In this document: positions 10,231 through 20,485 of the stretch, one piece after another
Position numbering within the stretch: the first letter of the stretch is position 1
Layout of the letters: every line of letters begins with the position of its first letter
Origin: Taudactylus pleione
Lineage: Eukaryota; Chordata; Amphibia; Anura; Myobatrachidae
NCBI GenBank assembly: GCA_031769625.1
Contig: JAUIMM010000126.1
Coordinates: 5,542,001-5,606,000 of the forward strand
Length of the DNA: 64,000 nt
Reading direction: 5' to 3'
The notes under the pieces: generated by a model
Databases searched by the model: none
Seen by the model: the letters and a program-made list of their open reading frames with translations, nothing else
What the model was told of the DNA's origin: nothing
Program-made: the position numbers and the translations under genes

Positions 10231-10372
10231 AGCAACCTGTGGCTTTACAGCTGTAGTGAGACTACATCTCCCAGCAGCCTGTGGGCTTACAGATATGGTG
10301 GGACTACAACTCCAAGCAACCTGTAGTCTTACAGCTGTGGTGGGACTACAAGACCCAGCAGTATGTGACTTG
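10230..10372. repeat. Short array, about 43-bp unit, three to four copies
   Basis: Units read CCAGCA(A/G)CCTGT... followed by ACAGCTGT(A/G)GTG and GGGACTACA. The words resemble the internal part of the palindromic MITE family at 63544-63680 (GCAGCTGTT, ACTACAAGTTCCAGCA). Confidence 0.7.
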
Positions 10373-10479
10373 GGTAAACCTATATATTTTAAATATGTTA
10401 ATATGTTATCACTTTTTGTATCCAATTATATATCTGAAACATTTCCATACCCATCTGCCTAAATTAGTATATTTGCATT

Positions 10480-11080
10480 GAGTGACCATGCACTGTTCTA
10501 AAACTCTTGCTACACCTACTGTATGACTGAAATGTTTAAAAGCAATTTATAAGTGGTTATCAATCAGAAACCATACATACATAGAAATAATGGTAGAGAA
10601 AAAAATGAAAACCAGAATACCTGAATAGTGTAGCCCTGAGTAACGTGCCTCTTTAATATTTTATGGTGAATTAACACAAGAATGGGATGTATACTACCTA
10701 GCTGTTAATGTATTGTTATGTTTAATAAACAGGCATACAGTACAAGTTCATTTTAATGAATGTATAAACATGAATTTTAATGACTTAATGAACAGCCTAG
10801 AAACAAAGGTGAATTATAAGACAGGTATTGTACAGTATGCCCTAGAGTATCTTTGGACCATGAATACTGCAGCATCATTAAAGTGCCTTAATCAGTGAAA
10901 TGTAATTGCAGGTAGCTGCCCATGAGCCTCTGTAGTGTATCACCCTGGGATATCTGCAATTAGCACCATTGTTTTCTCAGAAACAGAAAAAAAAATGAAA
11001 AGTAGTAACTTTTGTAAAATGTACAGGACAGTAATATTTACTTAAAACAATAAAAAATATAATCATAATATTAGTAGAGT
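10480..11080. other. AT-rich spacer, no feature seen
   Basis: I see no coding frame or repeat of interest. The short open frame at 10713-10898 has no recognisable motif. Confidence 0.5.
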
Positions 11081-11832
11081 TTAAGGGGTCTATTCATCAT
11101 CACTTAATTTCTACAAAAGCAGGTAACATTTTCACCTGCAATTGTAGAAAATAAGTATTCGGGCCATTCAGCAAGAAGGTATTTCCTGCTTAGCGTCCTC
11201 TGGCAGAATGGCCCGCTCTCCCCATACACTAGTTTGGGGACAGAATTCATCAAGCTCCGAAAATACAATATTTTCGGAGCTTGAGTGCAGGAGCATTCGC
11301 CATCTTCAGATGGCGTTTGCTCCCACTCAGAGCTCGCAACTCACTCCTTTCCTATGTGAAGGAGTACCGGGTTGCGAAGCGGGATCCTTTCTGATACCTC
11401 CGTCCCTGTCCGGCTCCTTCTGCCAGACATCGGGGCTCTTGCAGGCACTGTAGGTCACGCATGCGCACTTGCAGACCCTCCAACATGACCCGTTCCATTA
11501 GGTAGGTACAAAATGCTCTGCTCCTGGATTTCTTAATTTATGACTGCAGCCACCTGTGGTGAAACACCCGTCTCATCAATTAAGTAGTTCAATACAGGTG
11601 ACAGCAATCATAACTTAGGTGGGAAATTCAGGAGTAGAACTTTTTGTACCTGATGGAAGGGGTCATATTGGGGGGCTTGCACTTGTCTCACTGCTCCGAA
11701 AGTATCAGTGAAGCTGATCACCAGGACAGATGATTTTTGGATCAGCTGTCTCCACAATGATGAATTGTTAGAATGTTAATTATCAGGGTCCGTTCGGACT
11801 ACGATAAGTAACATCATGAATACATCCCTTAA
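11081..11832. mobile_element. piggyBac-like MITE with TTAA flanks
   Basis: TTAA at 11081-11084 and 11829-11832 flank inverted termini AGGGGTCTATTCATCAT (left) and, on the opposite strand, AGGGATGTATTCATGATGT (right). TTAA duplication is the piggyBac signature. Inside lies a GC-richer core with CTCCGAAAATACAATATTTT, GCCATCTTCAGATGGCGTTT and a GTTGCGAAGCGGGATCC stretch. The same core recurs at 43729-44165 and, on the minus strand, at 53480-53660. No transposase is present, so this is a non-autonomous copy. The 81-residue open frame at 11208-11453 is not coding. Confidence 0.75.
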
Positions 11833-11964
11833 AGACGAAAATAACACATTGTAAGCTTGAAAAATACAATAAAATGCACAGACATTAAGGGGCAGATTGG
11901 GTCAGAAAACCAGCCCGGGAAATTTATGGAAGCAGCCCTAATGGGGGCGGGGGCTGTCAAAGTA

Positions 11965-12440
11965 ATTGTATTAGAAAAGACGGAAATCTATAGTAAATGT
12001 ATTAGAAAAGACGCAAATCTATAGTAAATGTATGATTGCCGGCTTTTTCAATGCATTTACTATAATTTCCAGCTTTTTTAATGCACTTTACTATGATTTC
12101 CGGCTTTTTCAATACATGTAATATGATTTCTGGCTTTTCTAATACATTTGCTATGATTTCCGGCTTTTCTCATACATTTTCTGTGATTTCTGGCTTTTTG
12201 AATACATGTAATATGATTTCCGGCTTTTCTAATACATTTACTATGATTTCCGGCTTTTCAAATACATTTACTTTGATTTATGGCTTTTCAAATACATTTA
12301 CTATGGATTTCCGGCTATTCTAATAAATTTATTATGGATTTCCAGCTTTTTCAATACACTTACTATGATTTCCGGCTTTTTCAATACACTTAACATTGTT
12401 TCCGGCTTTTTCAATGCAGTTACTATGTTTCCGGCTTTTA
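11965..12440. repeat. 31-bp minisatellite with internal orientation switch
   Basis: From about 12034 the unit CATTTACTATGATTTCCGGC plus TTTTTCAATA repeats about 13 times. The first two units (11965-12032) are the reverse complement (TATTAGAAAAGACGGAAATC, then TATAGTAAATG), so the array is head-to-head at about 12033. Confidence 0.85.
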
Positions 12441-12454
12441 CCCACACCCGTGAT

Positions 12455-12650
12455 GTAGCAGAGAGGATAGTGTGTAAGAGGGTGATAGATGTAGCAGAGG
12501 TGGATAGTGTGTTAGAGGGTGATAGATGTAGCAGAGGAGGATAGTGTGTAAGAGGGTGATAGATATAGCAGAGGTGGATAGTTTGTAAGAGGGTGATAGA
12601 TGTAGCAGAGGAGGATAGTGTATATGAGGGTGGTAGATGTAGAAGAGCAG
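12455..12650. repeat. 37-bp minisatellite, about five copies
   Basis: Unit GATGTAGCAGAGGTGGATAG plus TGTGTAAGAGGGTGATA. It abuts the 31-bp array. The minus-strand 215-residue frame across both arrays is an artefact. Confidence 0.85.
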
Positions 12651-13345
12651 GACAGAGCTGAGTTAAGTGTGTTATAATCACATTTACTACAGTGGTCCAG
12701 AGCAGAAGGCTTACATAAAAAGGGCTGTGCAGATCACATTGTCTCCTGTGTGTTGTGAGATCCCTGACACTTCCTGTTAAAACATGTTCCAGCTCTAGCA
12801 AGCTGTCGGGTCCCGGAGCATGCTGGGAAATGGAGTTTCCAAAGCCACAGATTAGCACTCCATGAAATGGAAAGAATACTACAACACCCACGAGGCCACC
12901 TTTCATATGCAGACGAGCCAGGCATGCAGCAGCGTGCTGTACATACACACGAATCGGTACAGCTAATAATGGATAATGGTAATAAGGACACTACCCCGCT
13001 GCTCTGCTTCCAGAGCTAGCCTGAGTAGATGACTGTTGACAGCTTCTGGTTTGCGTTTCACAGCAGTACGCAAATCCATGAAGCTCTGCAGTTGGCCCGG
13101 CCGATCTATCTCCTAACTGTCATTTTTCAAACAGCCTGTAAAGGGACAGTTAAGAGCTGATCAGTTGGCAATTTAACTCTCTGCACTTTATCTCTCTCCA
13201 AGCTTTGATTAATCACCTTCCATGTTTCTAATAATAAGAGAATTATTCAAACACCAGTTTGCTAATTATTTGCAATATTTATTTAACATTTGTCAATGAA
13301 TTAGTCAATTCACCTGTTCAGGTAGGTGTGGGCAATAAGCGACCC
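12651..13345. other. Unclassified sequence, no gene seen
   Basis: Moderate GC near 12780-13060 and AT-rich after 13190. I find no domain signature in any frame. Confidence 0.4.
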
Positions 13346-13410
13346 CCCCCCAGATGTTGTAAAACTACACATCCCAGCATGCCCTGCCACAGTTTTGTTA
13401 TTACTGGGGG
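13346..13410. repeat. Fragment of the 63544-type palindromic MITE family
   Basis: AGATGTTGTAAAACTACACA followed by TCCCAGCATGCCCTGCCACA matches the internal arm words of the repeat at 63544-63680. Confidence 0.5.
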
Positions 13411-14345
13411 CTTACTACTGGGGGCACTATAGGGGGCATTACATGGGGGCTTACTACTGGGGGCATTACATGGGGCTTACTACTGGGGGCACTACAGGCT
13501 TATTACTGGGGGCACTATTGGGAGCACTACAGGGGCCCTTACTACTGGGGGCACTTCAAGGGGCATTACTACTGGGGGCACTACAGGGTGCTTACTACTG
13601 GGGGCATTACAGGAGGCTTACTACTGGGGGCACTACAGGGGACTTACTACTGGGGGCACTACAGGGGGCTTACTACTGGGGGCACTACAGGGGGCTTACT
13701 ACTTGGGGCACTACAGGGGGCTTACTACTTGGGGCACTACAGGGGACTTACTACTGGGGGCACTACAGGGGGCTTACTACTGGGGGCACTACAGGGGGCT
13801 TACTACTGGGGGCATTACAGGGTGCACTACAGGGGGCTTACTACTGGGGGCACTACAGGGGGCTTACTACTGGGGGCATTACAGGGCACTACTGGGGGCT
13901 TACTACTGGGGGCACTACAGGGTGCTTACTACTGGGGGCATTACAGGGGGCTTACTACTGGGGGCACTACAGGGGTCTTACTACTGGGGGCATTACAGGG
14001 GCCTTACTACTGGGGGCATCATATGGGGGCACTACAGTGGCATTACTACTGGGATCATCATATGGGGGCACTACAGGGGCCTTACTATTGGGGGCACTAC
14101 AGGGGCCTTATTACTGTGGGCACTATTGGGAGCACTACAACTGGGGGCACTACAGGGGCCCTTACTACTGGGGGCACTTCAAAGGGCATTACTACTGGGG
14201 GCACTACAAGGGCCTTACTACTGGGGGCTCTGCACAGGGGGACCACTACTTGGAGGTACTGCATAGGGGGACCTCTACTAAGGGCACTGCATAGGGGACC
14301 ACTACTAGGGGCACTGTATAAAAGGAATTGCATAGGGGAGCAGTG
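13400..14345. repeat. 26-bp GC-rich minisatellite, about 35 copies
   Basis: The unit is GGCTTACTACTGGGGGCACT plus ACAGGG, with variants (GGCATTACAG, TTGGGGGCATC) and some short units. Because 26 is not divisible by three and the unit contains no stop, all three plus frames stay open for 187-322 codons. The predicted leucine- and glycine-rich proteins are artefacts. Confidence 0.95.
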
Positions 14346-14845
14346 GCAGCTGGGGCTGGCATAGGTGCTGGGGGGGTGGTAAATTTAAATTTTGGGGGGG
14401 CACCAACATTTATCTTTCCTTCGGGCACCTGGGATGAAGTTACACCACTGTGTGTGGGGTCAATCAGAGTTGGCTGCAAATACAAAATATACATATAAAA
14501 TTAGTGACACAAAAACAGTAGGTGCATTTACAGTTGCACATATCTTAAAATTTGTGCATCTCTGTGTTAAACGCGTCCTCATGAATATATGTTTGAAGCA
14601 TATAAAGATCTGATTATATATTTGATACATCATTCATCATCATCAACTTGATGATGATAATTGGCATATAAAAGCAGCAATCCAATGAAAAAAATGTGGG
14701 ATTATTTTTTTAAATAAACCACTGTGGCAGGCTATAAGAAAAATCTTGGTGATTATCATTTTCCTTGGTTTGTTTCTTCAGTTGTCCACAGAGTAAAATG
14801 TCATTACCACAGTCAAAAGGTATCTGATGTAGTTTGCAAAGAAAT
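14346..14845. other. Spacer with a possible hAT-type end near 14450
   Basis: GAAGTTACACCACTG at 14435-14450 resembles a hAT-type terminus. The rest is AT-rich and contains CATCATCATCAACTTGATGATGATA at 14634-14658, a short palindrome. No gene is seen. Confidence 0.35.
14841..14845. repeat. Gypsy target-site duplication, left copy
   Basis: GAAAT, matching GAAAC at 20447-20451 in four of five positions. Confidence 0.6.
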
Positions 14846-15471
14846 TGTTATGCACTTAGGTATTTGTATAAGGAAAAAGTCCAGCTACAGCCTTGAGGGC
14901 TGGAATAGTTGACTAGCTGTGGCCGTGGAGCAGCTTTGAGAACTGGTCATGGCCTGTGGGCCATGTAGCAGTCTTGGCAAGCTGTGGCCTGTGCCGCCAG
15001 GTTGACAAAAGCGATGATACGCTGGAGTGCGGCCTGTGCCACCTGGATGACACAAGCGGTGCTACGATGGAGTTTGTACGCTGCACGCTGGAGTGCAGCA
15101 TGTGCTGTCTGGATGACACAAGCAGTGGTATGCTGGAGTGCATACGATGGATGCTGGAGTGCAGCCTTTGCCTCCAGGATGACACAAATGGCAGGTAGTA
15201 GATATGCAGATCATGCCACCTAGATGACACAAACGGCAGATAACAAAAGATGACAGAACTGGGTACTTGACTGTATACAGGAGATAACACCAAATCGGAA
15301 TCACGTGATTGCTATCACCGGGATCAGAGCAGCGTATGCACCAGAAGGATATAAACGCCAGAGCCAATCCAGACTGATCCCAGAATGATGGACAGGAGGC
15401 AGGCGGAGATTCAGCGAATGCTCATCCAGTGTTTGACTCACACAGCATTCGCAGTGCGGCCGCTTGTGACA
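14846..15471 (-). repeat. 3' LTR of the Gypsy element
   Basis: 626 bp, aligned end to end with 19388-20446 except for the insertion there. It contains a sub-repeat built from GGATGACACAAGCGGTG and GCTGGAGTGC words (about 15000-15240) repeated four to five times. Confidence 0.9.
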
Positions 15472-15482
15472 GTACCCCCCTT
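15472..15482 (-). promoter_or_regulatory. Polypurine tract
   Basis: On the minus strand AAGGGGGGTAC lies directly before the 3' LTR start, the position of plus-strand primer formation in LTR elements. Confidence 0.6.
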
Positions 15483-15529
15483 GACGAGGGGTTAAAGAAC
15501 CCCTAGACAATGTTTTGTCTGGAAAGTTC

Positions 15530-15960
15530 TCAAAGAATCTTCTCTTCAAGGTAAGAGCATGCAAAGACCTCTCTGGAACCCAGGAATGCTCTTCTGGTCA
15601 ATACCTTTTCCAGTGGACTTGAAACTGAAAATATCCTCAGGAAATTCTGGCGTCTAGGATCTTCTCCACAACAAACTACCGGCACCCCTGGACGAGTACT
15701 GGTGGAGGCCTGATTGAACTCCTTGGAGTAAACCTGAAGGACAGGAACACCTGATTCAGGAGAGAACAATGAAAAGTACTGTTGATCTGAAGAGTCCTCT
15801 GTAATTTCAGGCGAAAGGCCACAGGATTAACGTCTCCTATCCTGAACTTACAGGGCCTACAATGTTTGTCAGCCCACACTTTGGACCACCCAGATGCTTG
15901 AAGGAGAGCATGATGTACCTTCCTCCAGATTGATCATAGCCTAGAAACGGAGTTGTTATG
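15530..15960 (-). pseudogene. Gypsy integrase C-terminal and chromodomain-like tail
   Basis: The frame 15879-15676 reads NPVAFRLKLQRTLQINSTFH followed by CSLLNQVFL, the conserved C-terminal integrase segment that precedes the chromodomain in chromoviruses. A proline-rich linker follows. The frame 15769-15530 then gives RRQNFLRIFSVSSPLEKVLT and a tail that aligns in position with a shifted chromodomain (the tryptophan and tyrosine cage residues are mostly lost in this frame). In intact chromoviruses the domain targets integration to particular chromatin; here it is degraded. Confidence 0.65.
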
Positions 15961-16350
15961 CAAATTCCACAAAGGGCAGAAGTGGAACCCAGTTATCTTG
16001 ACACTTCGAAATGAAGCAGCGAAGGCACTGTTTCAGAGACTGATTGGCCCACTCCGTCTGACTTTTGGACTGTGGATGATAGCCCAAGGATAGGCTTACG
16101 TTGATACCCAGATTTGCACAGAAACATTTCCAAAACCAGGCAACAAATTGTGTCCCACGATGTGAGACGATATCCAATGGAAGCCCAGGAAGCCTGAAGA
16201 CATGCTGTAAATATAGTGCTGACAATTCCTTAGCAGATGGTAACTTGATAAGAAGAATACAATGCACCATTTTGGAGAACTGGTCCAGATGACAGTACAA
16301 CGGGAAGACTCAGGAAGGTCCACGACAAAGTCCATGCAATATGGGTCCAT
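15956..16350 (-). pseudogene. Gypsy integrase catalytic core
   Basis: The frame 16300-15956 begins at HLDQFSKMVHCI, with the first catalytic aspartate kept. It continues LPSAKELSALYLQHVFRLPG and IVSHRGTQFVAWFWK, where the second aspartate (normally SDRGTQF) is a histidine. The third acidic residue is kept in SQTEWANQSLKQ. An upstream overlapping frame (16350-16096) supplies the MDPYCMDFVVDLPESS lead-in. The D-to-H change would abolish DDE catalysis. Confidence 0.85.
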
Positions 16351-16620
16351 GGCTTAGAGGGCATAGGAAGAGGAATCAGAAGACCTTCAGGAGTAGTTCT
16401 GAGGGTCTTATTTCTAGAGCAGACAAAACACACCAAAACAAATTCACGAGTGTCTCGAGACATGGACTGCCACCAACCAGAACGAGACAGAAGTTCCAAA
16501 GTTCTAGAAATGCCGGGATGACCCTACGAATTAGAGGAGTGAAAATCATTTAGAACACCTTTGCAAAGTCTCTCAGGGACAAAAAGCACACCTGATGGTT
16601 TCCTAAGAGGGACTTCGGTT
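16350..16620 (-). pseudogene. Gypsy integrase N-terminal zinc-binding region
   Basis: The frame 16499-16230 contains MSRDTREFVLVCFVCSRNKT. CFVCSRNK matches the C-x2-C half of the HHCC integrase zinc domain, and TTPEGLLIPLPMPSKPWTHI is the standard bridge to the catalytic core. The histidine half lies upstream in decayed sequence. Confidence 0.75.
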
Positions 16621-16689
16621 TGACAAGCCCTGAGAGAATCTGCCAAGGTCCTGGTTACAGCAAGATGGAAGCTGGAATGATGATCTCTT

Positions 16690-17220
16690 CTAAGACCTCT
16701 GTAGGATGACTGAGGGAAAATCTTCGAGAAATGGCATCCGCTTTAATATTCTTAGACCCAGTTCGGAATGAGATAACATAATTAAACTGCCCAGCGCGCC
16801 TGCCTCACATTCAACCTTTTCGCTTTTTAGGACATTGGTGAGAACTGTCACCACTTGGTTAGTCCCCTCTAACCAATGCCTCCATTCCTCAAAGGCCCAT
16901 TTAATAGCCAACAACTCTCGGTTGCCAACGTCATAGTTCTTCTCCGCCGATCCGAATTTCCTGGAAAAGAAAGCACACGGTTGCAGATTTCCATCCTTGA
17001 TATCCTTCTGAGAAAGGACAGTGCCCACTCCACTTTCAGATGCACCAACCTCAATGATGAATGGAAGCACCAGATTCAGATGCCGGAGGACAGGAGCAGA
17101 CACAAAAGCCGCTTTCAGAATGTCAAAGGCTTGAGTGGCCCCAGGCGACCAGTTTGCGATCTCAGCTCCTATTTTGGTCAGTTCAATGATGGGTGAGACT
17201 ATGGAGGAAAAGGACTTCAT
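16690..17220 (-). pseudogene. Gypsy RNase H domain
   Basis: The 176-residue frame starts at the end of RT (FSSIVSPIIELTKIG, then WSPGATQAFDILKAAFVSAP). It enters RNase H with LPFIIEVGASESGVGTVLSQ, then SRKFGSAEKNYDVGNRELLA and WRHWLEGTNQVVTVLTN. The family motif is EVDAS; here the catalytic aspartate is glycine (EVGAS), so the nuclease would be dead. The glutamate in NRELLA is kept. A stop or shift separates it from integrase. Confidence 0.88.
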
Positions 17221-17229
17221 GAATCTGCG

Positions 17230-18030
17230 ATAGTAATTCGCGAAACACAGAAACCGCTGGGTGGCCTTAAGTGCAGTGGGTTACTCCCAGTCCAGGATGG
17301 CCTTCACCTTGCCAGGGTCCATGAAGAAACCTTGCAAAGAAATAGTGTAGCCCAAGAATGAGATCTCTTTAACATCAAACTCACATTTCTCCAGTTTGGC
17401 ATACAGATTGTTATCCAGTAATCTTCACAAGATCTGCCTCACATGTCTATGATGTTCCTCCACACTTAGAATAGATGAGGATGTCATCTAAATAAACCAC
17501 TGCAAAGACTCCCAAGAAATCCCTTAACACCTCATTAATAAAATCTTGAAAGATGGCTGGGGCATTGGAGAGGCCAAACAGCATAACCAGGTATTCAAAA
17601 TGTCCCGAATCGGTGTTAAAGGCCATCTTCCACTCATCCCCTTCTCTGATGCGAATGAGGTTATATATTCACCTCTGAGATCAATTTTCAAGAAGATAGG
17701 AGCCTCACGCAGTTGGTCAAAGAGAATGGTATGGAATGGAATGGTAATGCATGGTAAGGAATGCGCATTCTTGACTGTGATCTTATTCAGTCCATGGAAG
17801 TCAATGAAGGGTCGGAGAGATCTATCCTTCTTCTGGACAAAGAAAACCCCGCTTCCACTGGGGATTTAGGAGCCTCTTGAACATATTCCTGCATAGCTTT
17901 ATCCTCCGTAATGGATAATGCATATAATCTGCCCTTGGGGAGCCTGGCGTTAGGTAACAGATTGATGGCGCAATCAAAAGCACGGTGAGGCAGCAGAACA
18001 TCAGCTCTTTTCTTGGAGAAAACCTCAACT
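17230..18030 (-). pseudogene. Gypsy reverse transcriptase
   Basis: The minus strand gives, across frames, PLPNARLPKGRLYALSITED-like text near 17900-17960 (palm entry), and DLSDPSLTSMDxxN near 17790. [20 protein letters not shown] follows near 17610-17670, then [20 protein letters not shown], and finally [13 protein letters not shown] with the catalytic YLDD encoded at 17483-17494. Several frame changes occur, the largest near 17690-17790, and an insertion-like GGTATGGAATGGAATGGTAA repeat lies at 17730-17755. The catalytic box itself is intact. Confidence 0.85.
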
Positions 18031-18440
18031 AGGTCACAATAAGATGCAGGAATTGATGAAGACTTAGATGAAACAGCAGCAGCATGACCAATAGGTTGAG
18101 ACAGACAATGTTCAAAACAAAGAGGACCCCCCACTGCAATATTTCACCAGATCGCCCCTGGATCACTAGATTATGCTTCTTAGACCACGTTAATCCTAGA
18201 ACCACAGGAGCCAATGGACACTGAAGAAGGAGAAATTAAATTTGTTCCAGATGTAGAGCTCCAACAGATAACTGTAATGGTGGTGTTTGGAAAGAAATCA
18301 ATACTTCAGAGAGATTTCTTCCATCCAGACAAATGACTGTGACTGGACTACACAAAGGTTCAGGAGTATGTTCTAGTTTCTCAAAGAATGCCAGATCCAT
18401 AAAGCTATCTGCAGCCCCACTGTCAACAAAGGTGTAAACA
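18030..18440 (-). pseudogene. Gypsy aspartic protease region
   Basis: The minus strand reads FVDSGAADSFMDLAFFEK, with DSGA encoded at 18413-18424. This is the retropepsin-type active-site motif with its usual following F-x-D context. It lies downstream of gag and upstream of RT as expected. The downstream half of the protease is scattered over frames to about 18030 (PVVLGLTWSKKHNLVIQG matches the fold's second half, where the family has PVILGLPWLxxHNP). Confidence 0.75.
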
Positions 18441-19300
18441 GGAACTTGTGTGTATGGTTGATTATGGTGGGAAAAAGGACAGAATTTTCTGTAGAGATAG
18501 ATGCAAGGCCTAGATGCAACTCCCCACTACCACCTAGACCTTTTCCCAACTTAATGGAACAACTTTGAGCTATGCATCTCCTTTTTTTTTCCGCAGGAAG
18601 ACAGAAAGCCCCCAATTGCATTGGCTCTTCCTGTTCAGTCGGAGACATCCATAGAGGAGATCGAGGAGCCAGAATTGGCAAATATTTTTCCAACCTGCAT
18701 TCCCGGAGGCGTCGATCAATGCGGATTTTCAGACTCATCAGATCATCGAGGGTATTTGCAGTAGGATATTGAACCGAGATATCCTTTATCTGATCCGAAA
18801 ATCCCCACTGGTACTGACTGCGGAGAGCTGAGTCGTTCCATCCAGAGTCAACGGCCCACCTACAGAATTCTGTACTATACTCTTCTCGGCCCGTTCTCCT
18901 GTTTTAAGGACCGGAGGCTAGCCTCAGCCATGGCTACTTTGTCAGGATCATCACACAGTAATCCTAGGGCAGTGAAAAAGGAGTCCACAGTCAGGGGCGC
19001 AGCTGAAGTGGAGGGAAGACCGAAGATCCAAGTTTGGGGGTCTCCCTGTAGAAGGGAAATCACAATCCCCACTTGTTGAACCTCGGATCCCGAGGATAGG
19101 GGTATGAGCCTAAAATAAAGTTTACAACTTTCCTTAAAATTTAGAAAATCCTTGCGGTTTCCTGAAAACCGATCCGGCATATTCAATTTAGGCTCGTTAA
19201 AGGTAGAATGGACAGGATCCCCTCAAGTCTCCTCCATTCGGAGGGAAAGCTCCTGAATCTGGCCTGCAATAATTTGTGTGGGATTCTGACAAGGATCCAT
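18440..19300 (-). pseudogene. Gypsy gag
   Basis: The best start is the ATG at 19298-19300, giving MDPCQNPTQIIAGQIQELSL then RMEET and a TGA stop at 19223-19225. After the stop the same region reads NMPDRFSGNRKDFLNFKESC and KLYFRLIPLSSGSEVQQVGI, then VISLLQGDPQTWIFGLPSTS and FFTALGLLCDDPDKVAMAEA. This is the conserved Sushi-type capsid domain. After 18875 a shifted frame continues LKIRIDRRLRECRLEK and a serine/proline-rich tail to about 18440. No clear CCHC knuckle is left. The internal TGA and the shift at about 18880 disable it. Confidence 0.85.
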
Positions 19301-19387
19301 GATTAATAGAAAAAAACTGAAGAATACCATACTGCAACAAAAAAGTTCACAGAGCAATTTTTATATAATTATATGGGCCATTGATAA

Positions 19388-20446
19388 TGTTATGCACTTA
19401 GGTACTTGTATAGGGATAAAGTCCTGCTACGGCCTTGAGGGCTGGAATACTTGGCTAGTTGCGGCCATGGAGCAGCTTTGAGAGCTGGTCGTGGCCTTTG
19501 GGGTGTAGAATATGATGCTGCCTTTGGGCCATGTAGTTACCTTGGCAGGTTGTGGCCTGAGGGCCATAGAATAAGATGCGGCCTTTGGGCCATGTATCAG
19601 CCTTGGCAGACTGTGGGCCTGATTCAGACCTGGTCGCAAGTGCTGAGCGCTCGCAACTGGGTCGATGGTGGCCCACAGTGCATGCACACGACGTAGCCGG
19701 CTCCATCGTGCACATGCGCGAGACCCGGCTAGCGACGGGCACTCCGTTGCTCCGGGTCTTGCATCAAAGGGGACGAGCTGTCGATGTTGAGTGACATCTC
19801 GCCCCATTTGGTGGGTGGGCCGAGGGGGTGGCTGCCCAAACGGAGGCGTTCCCATGAGAACACCTGCCATTTGGGGGCGGCCCCACTGACATCACAAGCT
19901 CTCTGGGACTTGTGATGGGCGAGACCCTACCACCATCATCCTGGCTGCTCGCAATAGCTGTGGGTGGTCACCCACAGCTCTGCGAGTGGCCAAGAGTGGC
20001 TCTGAATCAGGCCCTGTGGTCTTTGTCACCGGGTTGACACAAGCGATGATACGCTGGATTGCAACCTGTGCTGTCTGGATGACACAAGCGGTGGTACGCT
20101 AGAGTGCGTACGCTGGATGCTGGAGTGTGGCCTGTGCCGCCTGGATGACACAAGTGGTGGCACGCTGGAGTGCGTACACTGGATGCTGGAGTGCGGTCTG
20201 TGCTGCCTGGATGACACAAACAGCAGATGACAAAAGACGACAGAACTGGGTACAGGAGACAACACCAAACTGGAAACACATGAAACCTATCACCGGCATC
20301 AGAGCAGCATATGCATCAGAAGGATATAGACGCCAGAGTCAAGCCGGACTGATCCCAGATTAATGAACAGGAGGTAGGCGGAGATTCAGCGAATGCTCAC
20401 CTGGCATTCGCCTCGCACAGCATTCGAAGTGCGGCTGCTTGTGATA
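19388..20446 (-). repeat. 5' LTR of the Gypsy element, with nested MITE
   Basis: Homologous to 14846-15471 along its whole length, except that a 400-bp MITE sits at 19615-20014 and some sub-repeat copy number differs near 20040-20210. Transcription would start within this LTR on the minus strand; I could not fix a TATA box or start site. Confidence 0.9.
19615..20014. mobile_element. Harbinger-like MITE nested in the Gypsy LTR
   Basis: Termini GGGCCTGATTCAGA and TCTGAATCAGGCCC form a perfect 14-bp inverted repeat, and TGT flanks both sides (19612-19614 and 20015-20017). Removing one TGT and the insert restores the LTR sequence seen at the other end of the Gypsy element. Three-base duplications fit the PIF/Harbinger superfamily. 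The inside is GC-rich and non-coding. Confidence 0.85.
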
Positions 20447-20485
20447 GAAACATTGGCACACAATTTTTAGCTCTGTCTGCACTGC

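Larger units (their letters stand above)
14846..20446 (-). mobile_element. Sushi-like Ty3/Gypsy LTR retrotransposon with both LTRs
   Basis: The two LTRs start TGTTATGCACTTAGGTA on the plus strand and end GCTTGTGACA (left copy) or GCTTGTGATA (right copy). A near-perfect 5-bp duplication (GAAAT/GAAAC) flanks the element. Minus-strand order is 5' LTR (20446-19388), gag (from ATG at 19300), protease, reverse transcriptase, RNase H, integrase, a chromodomain-like tail, polypurine tract and 3' LTR (15471-14846). No env is seen. The gag wording and chromovirus layout point to the Sushi/Mart group known from fish and amphibians. All coding parts carry stops or shifts, so the copy is dead. Its 5' LTR carries a nested MITE (19615-20014), which makes that LTR about 1,059 bp against 626 bp for the other. 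Confidence 0.92.

Noticed and set aside
12301..12948. 215-codon minus ORF
   Set aside because: Covers the 31- and 37-bp minisatellites; the repeated peptide comes from the arrays.
13326..14364. Long plus-strand ORFs of 322, 258 and 187 codons
   Set aside because: They are three phases of one stop-free 26-bp minisatellite; the predicted proteins are translated repeats.
14980..15240. Regularly spaced repeats that might suggest a CRISPR array
   Set aside because: They are contiguous sub-repeats within a Gypsy LTR without unique spacers, in a vertebrate-like genome.
17730..17760. GGAATGG-type tandem repeat as a satellite
   Set aside because: Only a few units, inside the Gypsy RT; more likely a small replication-slippage insertion.
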